Of a stretch of DNA of 64,000 bases, positions 43,177 to 51,531 are shown one piece after another. This stretch comes from an uncultured Bacteroidales bacterium. Its GTDB lineage: Bacteria > Bacteroidota > Bacteroidia > Bacteroidales > UBA932. The first letter of the stretch is position 1. Each line of letters starts with the position of its first letter. The stretch covers positions 62,001 through 126,000 of the forward strand of contig CALUUA010000003.1 of NCBI GenBank assembly GCA_944323845.1, written 5' to 3'. The notes under the pieces were generated by a model. That model saw nothing but the letters and a program-made list of their open reading frames with translations, was not told where the DNA came from and searched no databases. A program made the position numbers and the translations under genes.

Positions 43177-44192
43177 TCGAGTCCTTTTATGAAGAGGTGA
43201 ACTTTCAGAGCCGCAGCACGGGCTTCGGCCAGAGTCTCGGGGACTGTCTTCGGACCAGTGCATGCCCCCGCATAGAAAACCCCTTCTTTCGGGGACTCGA
43301 TGATATCCATGACATTGTCCCTCGACTTCAAGAATCCGTCGGTATCTATCGGAAGCCGGGCCATGTTCGCCACTTTCGTGCTGTCCTGACTGCATACCAT
43401 GCCGGACATAAGCACCAGCAGGTCGAGTGTCGCCTTTACAGGCTTTCCGGACAGCGTGTCCTCGGCCTTCACTATGACGCGGCCGTCTATGTTTTCGCTG
43501 ACTTCGGACACCCTTCCGCGTATGAAACGGATGCCGTAGTCCCTCTGTGCGCCGATGTAGAAGTCCTCGTATTTCTTCCCGAACATTCTCAGGTCCATGT
43601 AGAAGCAGTATATCATGGCATCGGGAAACTTCTGCTTGAGTTCTATGGCCTGCTTGACGGCCGTGATGCAGCATACTTTGGAACACTGAGTGTTTCTGGC
43701 CTTCTCGTCCCGTGAGCCTACGCAGTGGACGAAACCCACGGCGTTCATGGCGCTGTCGTTTATCCTCGGATCCTCTCCGGTGTTGAACCAGTGTTCGAGA
43801 TCCTTGTTTGTCATCACCTGATCATAGACTCCGTAGCCGTATTCCTCTTTTTTGGATGCGTCGAAGAGAGCAAATCCCGTGGCCATGACTATGATCCGGG
43901 TGACGATGGAGATACCGTTCGACAGCATGATATTGTAGCTGTCCTTCAGCTTGTTGATGAAGGATATTTCCGTATTCAGAAAGATGTTGGCTCCTGAAAC
44001 CCTGGATGCCAGGGACCTCACGACATCGGCAGCGGGAGACATGTCAGGAAAAAGCCGGTTCCAGTCGGCGACATGGCCGCCCAGATGGTCTGACTTTTCT
44101 ATGATGATAGGCTTGTAGCCGAGATCAAGCAGCTGCGCCGCAGTCTCCATCCCGGCGATTCCTCCTCCTATTATGACTATGTTTTCTTTCAT
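43173..44192 (-). CDS. HdrA-like FAD oxidoreductase subunit
   Basis: 339 aa. It begins with an FAD-binding Rossmann motif, NIVIIGGGIAGMETAAQLL, followed by IIIEKSDHLGGHV. The HdrA/QmoA-type cysteine region is VGFVHCVGSRDEKARNTQCS plus KVCCITAVKQA, and the terminal FAD motif is EGVFYAGACTGPKTVPETLA. It is shorter than methanogen HdrA (about 650 residues) because the extra ferredoxin domains are missing, which resembles QmoA-type proteins. It probably carries the flavin that splits or collects electrons in the complex. It lies 27 bp after hdrB and overlaps hdrC. Confidence 0.87.
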   Translation of the reverse strand: MKENIVIIGGGIAGMETAAQLLDLGYKPIIIEKSDHLGGHVADWNRLFPDMSPAADVVRSLASRVSGANIFLNTEISFINKLKDSYNIMLSNGISIVTRIIVMATGFALFDASKKEEYGYGVYDQVMTNKDLEHWFNTGEDPRINDSAMNAVGFVHCVGSRDEKARNTQCSKVCCITAVKQAIELKQKFPDAMIYCFYMDLRMFGKKYEDFYIGAQRDYGIRFIRGRVSEVSENIDGRVIVKAEDTLSGKPVKATLDLLVLMSGMVCSQDSTKVANMARLPIDTDGFLKSRDNVMDIIESPKEGVFYAGACTGPKTVPETLAEARAAALKVHLFIKGLE

Positions 44193-44219
44193 CTTCTAAA
44201 TCGATAATGCATTGCTGCG

Positions 44220-45290
44220 TCAGCAGCACCTCAATACTCCCGGCAGTTCCGGTCTCATGATTTCCTTTTCGTCCAGCCCTTTGTATTTGGCCGCAGGATC
44301 GTATTCTATGCCGAGTTTGTCCAGAAGGGGTTCTACGGCCACCTGATGCAGCTGCAGTCCGATATCCCACGGGTCGTATCCCAGCACCAGCGATGCCAGC
44401 TCCTCATACGTGAGCACAGGTATTCCGAAGCCGTTTTCTCCGTAGGTCTTGCCCTCGGTCTCGGCGATGACATACTGCCATCTGTCCATGAAGTACGGGC
44501 ATCCCGGGCAGTTAGTGAGAATGAAATCGGGGTGGTACGGCTCCATGGATTCGAATTTCTTGTGGGTATTCGAAAGGGAATAGCCCCTGTTCGCCTTCAC
44601 ATGGTACTGACGGAAGCCATAGCCGCAGCAATGCCTCCTTTCCGGGTAGTCTATGACATTCCCTCCCCACGCTTCTATCATCCCGCTGAGCACATACGGA
44701 TATTCGGCTCCTCCTATTCCGCGGGCAGGGAACATTTTCGCATAATGGCATCCGATGTGTTCCACAGCCTTGAGCGGCTCTCCAGTCAGCCTGTTCACGA
44801 GGCGGTACTTCGCCTTCGCCGCTATCTCGTTCCTGTATTTGTAGATGAGGTCGCTGGCATGGGCCACGTATTCAGGCTTCTTGAATTCCCTCCTGCAAGC
44901 CTTCCACAGCAGTTCGCGGATACGTGTCTCCAGTTCCGGAAATTCCTTCCAAGTCTCCAGAATCTCGATGTAATTCCCGAATGAGGTGATGCAGGAAGCC
45001 ACGTAGTTTTCATATCCGGCCTCCGTCATGAGGGCGAACTGGCGCGCCACGATCGTCATCACCGTCTCCTGCGGTATAGTGTCGCAGTGATATGCAATCC
45101 CCCCGCAGGTAGTATGATGTTCGGTTTCATAGAAATCCTTGCCGAGCAGGCCTCTGCAGATTTCCAGAAACATTTTCTCCGCTCCCGGAAAAAAATTCTG
45201 CCTGATGCAGCTCCTTACATAGAACCAGTGGTCATCAGGTATTTCCTTCTGATAGTCTGCCCAGATTTTCTGTTTTCCCTGATATATCAT
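44220..45290 (-). CDS. HdrB-like CCG-domain subunit
   Basis: 356 aa from the chosen ATG; an ATG 33 bp upstream (45323) is also possible. It has two cysteine-rich CCG domains: EHHTTCGGIAYHCD and CITSFGNYIEI in the first, GCHYAKMFP, RRHCCGYGFRQYH and TNCPGCPYFMD in the second. In HdrB these hold unusual [4Fe-4S] clusters that reduce disulfides. The last residues are LRCC. The length is about 60 residues more than methanogen HdrB. It is placed between the first ferredoxin subunit and HdrA. Confidence 0.82.
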   Translation of the reverse strand: MIYQGKQKIWADYQKEIPDDHWFYVRSCIRQNFFPGAEKMFLEICRGLLGKDFYETEHHTTCGGIAYHCDTIPQETVMTIVARQFALMTEAGYENYVASCITSFGNYIEILETWKEFPELETRIRELLWKACRREFKKPEYVAHASDLIYKYRNEIAAKAKYRLVNRLTGEPLKAVEHIGCHYAKMFPARGIGGAEYPYVLSGMIEAWGGNVIDYPERRHCCGYGFRQYHVKANRGYSLSNTHKKFESMEPYHPDFILTNCPGCPYFMDRWQYVIAETEGKTYGENGFGIPVLTYEELASLVLGYDPWDIGLQLHQVAVEPLLDKLGIEYDPAAKYKGLDEKEIMRPELPGVLRCC

Positions 45291-45372
45291 GTCATTTAGT
45301 CTCTTTTCAGGCCTTCCGGCCAATATTTCCGTGCCTCCGGCAATGCTGGCGCCGCCGTTCAGCCAATGTTAT

Positions 45373-46071
45373 TCAGTCTTCTCCGTTCAGATGGCCTCCG
45401 GAATTGTGCTCGAAGGTATCCCTGAAATATTCGTCCATTTCCATGCCCATTTCACGGGCTTTCGCCTCGGAAAACCGGTTTACGGCATCGATTCTTTCCG
45501 TCCCGCCCGTGACATCGAAAATGCTCTTGAGTTCGTCGAGAGATTCCTGCGGAATCTTCCTGAGGACTCCCGTCCCTTCTCCCTTGAAATTCGCCCCGAC
45601 TCTGGCCATTGTGTCTTCTATGTGTTCCAGATGCCATTTCCATACAGGACCGGACTCCTTGTGGTCTTCCCATTTGAAAGTGTCTGGGTAGACGCAGTAG
45701 CCGTAATTGAGGATATTGCCTGTAAGGATTTTCGTCAGAGGATACAGCTGGCGTCCCTTTTCCGAATACGTGAAGTAGCCGAGCCGTGCGGAGAGATTTC
45801 TCAGCGCCATGATTACCAGACCCGGGCCGTTCTTCCTCGGGCACCGCGTGACGCACGACATGCATTCGCCGCAATACCAGATGAAATCGCTTTTGAGCAG
45901 GTTTTCTATTTCCGCTTCATCCCGGCTCTGGACTATGTCCATGACCTTTCTCGGATCGTATTTATAGAATTCGGCCGCAGGGCAGATGGCTGTGCATGTC
46001 CCGCAGTTTATGCAGGTTTTCAGTCCTTCTCTGGCCCTGTAGTCTTTCAGCAGTTCGTCATATAATTTCAT
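45373..46071 (-). CDS. Ferredoxin-domain subunit (HdrC-like) heading the Hdr operon
   Basis: 232 aa. Two [4Fe-4S] motifs are present: CINCGTCTAICPA (about 20-32) and CGECMSCVTRCPR (about 67-79). The remaining 150 residues are soluble, with PLTKILTGNILNYGYCVYP and a polar C-terminus without membrane helices. It is the first gene of the Hdr-like operon and has its own candidate -7 box just after the rlmD stop. With the second, shorter HdrC-like gene at 42.8 kb, the operon encodes two distinct ferredoxin subunits, which suggests two electron entry or exit routes. Confidence 0.83.
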   Translation of the reverse strand: MKLYDELLKDYRAREGLKTCINCGTCTAICPAAEFYKYDPRKVMDIVQSRDEAEIENLLKSDFIWYCGECMSCVTRCPRKNGPGLVIMALRNLSARLGYFTYSEKGRQLYPLTKILTGNILNYGYCVYPDTFKWEDHKESGPVWKWHLEHIEDTMARVGANFKGEGTGVLRKIPQESLDELKSIFDVTGGTERIDAVNRFSEAKAREMGMEMDEYFRDTFEHNSGGHLNGED

Positions 46072-46093
46072 GTCCGGTGCAAGTTCAAAAACA

Positions 46094-46101
46094 CAAAGAT
46101 A
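46094..46101 (-). promoter_or_regulatory. Candidate -7 box (TATCTTTG) for the Hdr operon
   Basis: Minus-strand TATCTTTG matches TAnnTTTG. It is located between the rlmD stop (46110) and the operon's first ATG (46071), giving a leader of about 15 nt. Confidence 0.55.
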
Positions 46102-46109
46102 GAAAATAT

Positions 46110-47525
46110 TTAGGATTCGGCTTCGAGAGCCACGACATTCTCCACATGATGGGTGTGCGGAAACATGTCTACGGGGCGGACGGCCGTAATCCTGTATTTC
46201 CCGCTTAAGACGGCCAGATCCCGGGCCTGTGAAGCAGGGTTGCAGCTGACATATACAATCCTTTCAGGGGCGGCGTCCAGTATGACTTTGGCGACATCCG
46301 GATGAATGCCGGCGCGAGGAGGGTCGAGTATTATGACATCTGGTTTCCCGTGCTGTGCGATGAAATTGTCCGTCAGGACATCCTTCATATCCCCGGCGAA
46401 AAATTCGCAGTTGGTGATTCCGTTGCCCGAGGCGTTGGCCCGGGCATCCTCTATGGCTTCCGGGACGTATTCTATTCCGATGACCTTGGCTGCCATTCCC
46501 GAAACGAATTGTGCGATGGTTCCGGTTCCGGTGTACAGGTCGTAGACCGTCTCGCTGCCCTTAAGGCAGGCGAATTCCCGGGCTATCTTATAGAGTTCAT
46601 AGGCCTGAAGGGAGTTCGTCTGGTAGAAGGATTTCGGCCCGATCCTGAATTTCAGGCCTTCCATTTCCTCGTATATGGCATCATCGCCCTTATAAAGGAT
46701 GCAGTCCAGATCGGCTATCGAATCATTCGCTTTCGGGTTTATGACATACCACAGGGACTTTATCTGAGGGAATGCGGACGATACGGCATCCAGAAGGGCT
46801 GTACGGGCTCCGGCATCCTCATGATAGAAACTTATGATAAGCATGACGTCTCCCTTCACGTTGTTCCTTATCGTCATGGTGCGCAGAAAGCCTGTATGGT
46901 TCCTGATGTCGAAAAATTCCAGCCCGCGCTCCACAGCATACTGTCTGATGAAAAGCCTGATGGCATTCGACGGTTCGGGCTGAAGGTGGCATTGTCTGAT
47001 ATCCAGAACCTTGTCGAAGAAGCGTCCTACATGAAAGCCTAATCCGACACGTTCTGCCGGGGGAATGCTGTCCGGATCTTCCCCGGTTTCTATCCATCTG
47101 CGGTTCGAGAAGGTAAATTCCAGCTTGTTCCTGTATCCTGCGGTCTTTGCCGAGCCTACGATGGGCTGGATTTCCGGTATTTCCAGATGTCCTATGCGCA
47201 CCAGCTGGTCATAAACCTGCTGCTGCTTCGCCTGAAGCTGCATGGAATAGGGGAGAGGCTGCCATTTGCATCCTCCGCATATGCCGAAATGGCTGCAGAA
47301 AGGCTCTATACGCTGTCCGGACGGCTTGACCATCCGCAGTATGAAACCTTCCATATAGTTTTTCTTCTTTTTTGTCACCTTCACGTCGACAATGTCTCCC
47401 GGAACGGCGAACGGCACGAAAAGCACGGTGCCGTCTATCCTGGCAATGGCTTTTCCTTCGGCGGCTACCGACTCTATCAGAACATTTTCCAGAACGATAT
47501 CCTGTTTTTTTCTTCCCATTTTCAT
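46110..47525 (-). CDS. rlmD: 23S rRNA (uracil-5-)-methyltransferase RlmD-like
   Basis: 471 aa. An N-terminal TRAM domain (VLENVLIESVAAEGKAIARI) precedes a [4Fe-4S] cysteine set, CSHFGICGGCKWQ, with a further Cys in RQCHLQP. The methyltransferase domain has YDLYTGTGTIAQF (SAM loop), IILDPPRAG and the catalytic Cys in VYVSCNPASQARDL. The family makes m5U in 23S rRNA (U1939 in E. coli) or related sites. Two near ATGs (47525, 47519) are equally possible. The Hdr operon starts directly downstream from its own promoter. Confidence 0.92.
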   Translation of the reverse strand: MKMGRKKQDIVLENVLIESVAAEGKAIARIDGTVLFVPFAVPGDIVDVKVTKKKKNYMEGFILRMVKPSGQRIEPFCSHFGICGGCKWQPLPYSMQLQAKQQQVYDQLVRIGHLEIPEIQPIVGSAKTAGYRNKLEFTFSNRRWIETGEDPDSIPPAERVGLGFHVGRFFDKVLDIRQCHLQPEPSNAIRLFIRQYAVERGLEFFDIRNHTGFLRTMTIRNNVKGDVMLIISFYHEDAGARTALLDAVSSAFPQIKSLWYVINPKANDSIADLDCILYKGDDAIYEEMEGLKFRIGPKSFYQTNSLQAYELYKIAREFACLKGSETVYDLYTGTGTIAQFVSGMAAKVIGIEYVPEAIEDARANASGNGITNCEFFAGDMKDVLTDNFIAQHGKPDVIILDPPRAGIHPDVAKVILDAAPERIVYVSCNPASQARDLAVLSGKYRITAVRPVDMFPHTHHVENVVALEAES

Positions 47526-47600
47526 AGAATTTCAATTGCAAAAATATGTTAAATAAGTGATAAAAATATAAAATGGCTTCAATTTCTGCCGGATTATTGT

Positions 47601-47608
47601 TACATTTG
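47601..47608 (+). promoter_or_regulatory. Candidate -7 box (TACATTTG) for the giant lipoprotein operon
   Basis: TACATTTG matches TAnnTTTG exactly, 84 bp upstream of the ATG at 47692. A -33 element is not evident. Confidence 0.5.
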
Positions 47609-47691
47609 CGGATAACGTGTATGTGAAAATGTATTGATTATTCCGCGCCATCGGCTGGCGCTACAGTATTGTTTATTGTAATTATTTTAAT

Positions 47692-50600
47692 ATGGTAAAG
47701 CAATTTTGTCTGAAGACGGCATCCGGCATTGCGGCTGCTGTCATGCTTTTTGCCTTGCCGCAGTCGTGTGTCAATGAGGAGTATGACATTTCCAAAATAG
47801 ATACGACTGTGTCATTCGGCGGCGATGCCATGGTATTTCCTTTGGGAAGTACCGCCCGGCTGACTCTCAAGACTCTTCTGCCTGAAGAAGACTTCGATTA
47901 CATCACAAGCCAGCTCCAGGGTCAGGATGAAGGAGTGTACGGCTTCAGCATGAGCGGTGAGATGAACGATCTGGGGGATGCGATTCCGGATATTTCCGAA
48001 ATGTTGAGCATAGCCGACATGGAAGTGAATCCAGAGCCCATAGAGTATGAGCTGAACTATAATATGGACGGCATGAAGATAGACGAGACCGTCTTTCCGG
48101 AGCCTGACGGTACCGGCAGCAATCCGGGGGAAATCTCGTTCGACAGCCTGAAAGACATGCCGGACCTGGATGAAATGATGCCGACCGAGCCGATCGAGGG
48201 TCCGTCGGTGACTGTGGAGACAGCCAAATATTATCCTACGGAAGACCAGCTTGACATGTCCGCGCATTTCCCGGAGGTCAGGATTCCGGAAACGGATTAT
48301 ATTACCCTGTATAATCTGGCTTCTCTGAAAAGTGTCGTGGATCTTCTTCCTGTCGGACCTGATGAGACCATCGGCAGCGAAAGCATTCCTTCAGGGATTC
48401 TGGAGGATCTTGCCAATATCGGTCTCGGTGAGGAGCGGTTTGTGAAAGTCAATCTGCATGTCGAGATGCCTGAAGGGATTTCCGACATCAGCAATGTCAG
48501 CTTCGGGGAGAACGCCGAAATGACAGTCACCACTACTGTGAACAATTCGTTCCTGACAGGCGGTTCGATAGTCCCGCACATTACAATCGACGGACTCGGG
48601 AATCTGGTGCTGATAGACGATCCGGCTTTCTCCGCCTCATCTGACGGCGGGTCACTGGATCTGAGCGGTCTGGCACTTGAAGCCAATGAAGCCTCTCCGT
48701 CCACTGTCATTTCCGACAGCAAGACATACAGGCTTGCCGGGCTTCCGGATTTGCCGTGGAACGGCAACATTTTAGATATGACCGATCAGAAAATCACGGT
48801 CGACGGTTATTTTTCCATTCAGGACGTAAAGACTACCAAGAACATGATCGGGGCTCCTGCACTCGGGGATGAACTGGAGGTTGCAGTGGAAATCGTGTTC
48901 TCAAACGTCGTCGTGGATGACATGACAATGAATATCAATGATGTTACCGGTTCCGTGCCGGCTGAGGGGGAGTCTTCAGACATCGACTTGAACATAGGCA
49001 CCATAGACCTGCCTGATCAGATAGTTTCTGTCGGGGAAGTGACCATGGACAATTCATGGCTCGTCATGGATATAGTTTCCGAAAATCTGTCAGGACTCGG
49101 AGCGGCAGGAGCGGAGAACCCTTTCCATGCCAAGCTGGACAGACTGACCATAAATTTCCCGGAAATGATAGGATTCGGAACGTATCAGGGCAATATCGGC
49201 CGGCTCGAGGGCAACACCTTTACGGCTGAAAACGTCGATCTGACAGTGTCGAACCGCATATCGCTGCCTGTCGAGTCCATAAATCCGGGTACGCCTGCAG
49301 ACGGGCAGATCGTCATGGACGGGAAAGTCACCGTAGAGGCCGGATACTCTGCCGGCGGGATGATTACGCTTGCCGGGCTTCGCGGACAGTCGGGGACGCC
49401 TCAGGATGCCGGCATAAAGGTCTCTGTCACCCCTGATCTCCATGTAGGCGATTTCGCTCTGAAGATGGAGCGTCTGGAACAGGAACTGGATATAGACGAG
49501 GACTTCAGCATGTCGTTCGATGAGGAAGTGGCCGATCTCGGGGTAATCAATGTCATTCCAGATTCCGAGAAGAAGATAACGGTAACGGTGTCCAATCCTG
49601 TGTCCGATTATATCCATCTGACAGGAGAGAATCTGAAAATCACTTTCCCTGATATGATCAGGTTCAAGGATACACAGTCCCTACCTGCAGAATACGGCTA
49701 TGACGAGACGGACAATTCCCTGAACATGAACGGGACTTTGCCGGAAAGTATAGAACTGGTCATAGACCATATCGTCATCGACCCTGAAGCGGATCCTGAC
49801 AATCAGGGTTCATATGTGGCCGGCGGCAGGATGACTGTCACCGGAAAAGTATTCGCCAGCACCGGCGAGACTTCCGGCAGCGGTCTCTACATCCTGCACA
49901 AGGATGCTGTGGATGCCCTGAAAAATGCGGCGGATGCTGGACAGAGCATCTCTATCAGCGGAGTGGTTCCGGGCCTGAGCCTCGATGAATGCACTGTGAA
50001 TATCCAGGAGTTCAAGTATCAGATTGCCGACAGGCAGGAGGAGGTGACTCTCTTCGATACTTCCGAGCTTCCGGATGGAATAGAAAGCCTGAAGATAAAG
50101 GAAGTGCTTCTTTCAGGCGGAGAACTCTCTCTGGATGTGACTGCGGATCTGCCGGAAGCCCTGAAGGGTGCCGAATTCGTCTTGTCGGCAGATGTCACCC
50201 TCCCGGATGAGATACTGATAGATGATCCGAGGGTGGTGCAGACCGAATACGGCAAGGTCCTTCATCTGGAAGGTACGATTACCGACGGACGTTATGTGCT
50301 GGATCCGGTCATCAAGATCAGCGGTCTGGATATGAGCGATATCGTCATCGTAGGGGACGGCGCTGAAAGCAGCATCAAGAGGACGATTTCCATTTCAGGC
50401 AGCATTTCGGCAGCAAACACTGATATAGAGAATCCGGAAAGTCTTAACGGACAGACTGTTACCATAAACGTCAATGGTGGGATAAAGAATATACAGGTCG
50501 ATGAAATCACAGGAAACATCGGCTATGTACTCAAGCCGGAAGAAGGTGCGACCGAGAATCCTCTGGAGCAGAGAATCACGCTCGAAGGTCTTCCTGACTT

Positions 50601-51531
50601 CGTGAAAGGCGATGATTTCGTACTCGATTTCACCAATCCTTACATTCTGGTGAACGTGACGAGCAATGTCGGCATTCCGATCAAGGGCTCCATTGTCATC
50701 ACGCCTGAATACGGCTCACAGGCCGGTACGCCTCTGATTATAGATGATGTTGTCATCCCGAGGGCTGACAATGCGGCCGAGCCGAAGACCACCTCATTCT
50801 GGATATCATCTCCAGAAGACAATAATGTGCCGAGCTCATATACTCACCTCGGGGCGGACATCGCATCCCTTCTGACGAAGATTCCCGATGCCCTGAACCT
50901 GAAGGTGGATGTCTCTACCGATGAGAGTTCGGAATTCATCGTGGAAGGAGGCGACGATATCATATACGATATAGCCCTCGACTATGATGTCGTGGTTCCG
51001 TTCGAGTTCGGGGAGGATCTTTCCATCAGCATGGAATATACATTCCCGGGAGAGTCCGACGAGGAGTCCGGTCAGGGACAGACATCAGCGGAAGGGGAGA
51101 GCGGAACCCTGCCGCCGGTAGTGGGCGAACTGCTGAACATGAATTCTCTGGGTCTGGGCGGCTCCGTCACGTCATCGCTGCCTTTGCAGCTGAAACTTGA
51201 CATCGAACTTCTGGATTCGGAGAAAGGCGTAATACCTACGGAACCTATCACCACGACCATTGCAGCCGGAAGCGATGAGGAACCTTCGGTTTCCGAAATA
51301 GATGCCATGGTAAGACTGGCTGAAGGTGCGGACGGCACTGACCTCAGCTACATCAAGATGAAATTTACGGTGACTTCCGGCAATATGACCGGCAAGCCAG
51401 TGACCGACAAGTCCTATATACAGGCAGACCTGAAGGTCAAGGTGCCGGGAGGCGTCACTATCGACCTGAGTTCGCTGGGTGAAAGCGAAAACACTACGGA
51501 TGGCTCCGGATATTCCGGTACTGAAAACTGA
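47692..51531 (+). CDS. Giant acidic surface-type lipoprotein, repeat-rich
   Basis: 1279 aa. The signal ends with a lipobox (ALPQSC, Cys26) followed by VNEEYDISKIDTTVSFGGD. The rest is a long, strongly acidic all-beta chain in which similar units of roughly 100-150 residues recur; each has a SxITLxGL-like strand and phrases such as ITVSISGS, NGTLPESIELVIDHI and DQKITVDGYFSI. It looks like an extended string of beta-sandwich modules. No enzyme motif is seen. The downstream DUF5723 gene starts within its stop (TGATG), so the pair is translated together and may form an outer-membrane lipoprotein-barrel complex. Confidence 0.8.
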   Translation: MVKQFCLKTASGIAAAVMLFALPQSCVNEEYDISKIDTTVSFGGDAMVFPLGSTARLTLKTLLPEEDFDYITSQLQGQDEGVYGFSMSGEMNDLGDAIPDISEMLSIADMEVNPEPIEYELNYNMDGMKIDETVFPEPDGTGSNPGEISFDSLKDMPDLDEMMPTEPIEGPSVTVETAKYYPTEDQLDMSAHFPEVRIPETDYITLYNLASLKSVVDLLPVGPDETIGSESIPSGILEDLANIGLGEERFVKVNLHVEMPEGISDISNVSFGENAEMTVTTTVNNSFLTGGSIVPHITIDGLGNLVLIDDPAFSASSDGGSLDLSGLALEANEASPSTVISDSKTYRLAGLPDLPWNGNILDMTDQKITVDGYFSIQDVKTTKNMIGAPALGDELEVAVEIVFSNVVVDDMTMNINDVTGSVPAEGESSDIDLNIGTIDLPDQIVSVGEVTMDNSWLVMDIVSENLSGLGAAGAENPFHAKLDRLTINFPEMIGFGTYQGNIGRLEGNTFTAENVDLTVSNRISLPVESINPGTPADGQIVMDGKVTVEAGYSAGGMITLAGLRGQSGTPQDAGIKVSVTPDLHVGDFALKMERLEQELDIDEDFSMSFDEEVADLGVINVIPDSEKKITVTVSNPVSDYIHLTGENLKITFPDMIRFKDTQSLPAEYGYDETDNSLNMNGTLPESIELVIDHIVIDPEADPDNQGSYVAGGRMTVTGKVFASTGETSGSGLYILHKDAVDALKNAADAGQSISISGVVPGLSLDECTVNIQEFKYQIADRQEEVTLFDTSELPDGIESLKIKEVLLSGGELSLDVTADLPEALKGAEFVLSADVTLPDEILIDDPRVVQTEYGKVLHLEGTITDGRYVLDPVIKISGLDMSDIVIVGDGAESSIKRTISISGSISAANTDIENPESLNGQTVTINVNGGIKNIQVDEITGNIGYVLKPEEGATENPLEQRITLEGLPDFVKGDDFVLDFTNPYILVNVTSNVGIPIKGSIVITPEYGSQAGTPLIIDDVVIPRADNAAEPKTTSFWISSPEDNNVPSSYTHLGADIASLLTKIPDALNLKVDVSTDESSEFIVEGGDDIIYDIALDYDVVVPFEFGEDLSISMEYTFPGESDEESGQGQTSAEGESGTLPPVVGELLNMNSLGLGGSVTSSLPLQLKLDIELLDSEKGVIPTEPITTTIAAGSDEEPSVSEIDAMVRLAEGADGTDLSYIKMKFTVTSGNMTGKPVTDKSYIQADLKVKVPGGVTIDLSSLGESENTTDGSGYSGTEN

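Noticed and set aside
43177..43686. Upstream extension of the small HdrC-like frame to 281 codons
   Set aside because: The extension overlaps hdrA in another frame, is rich in His/Arg/Gly without domain features, and the ATGs at 43176/43173 give a normal HdrC.
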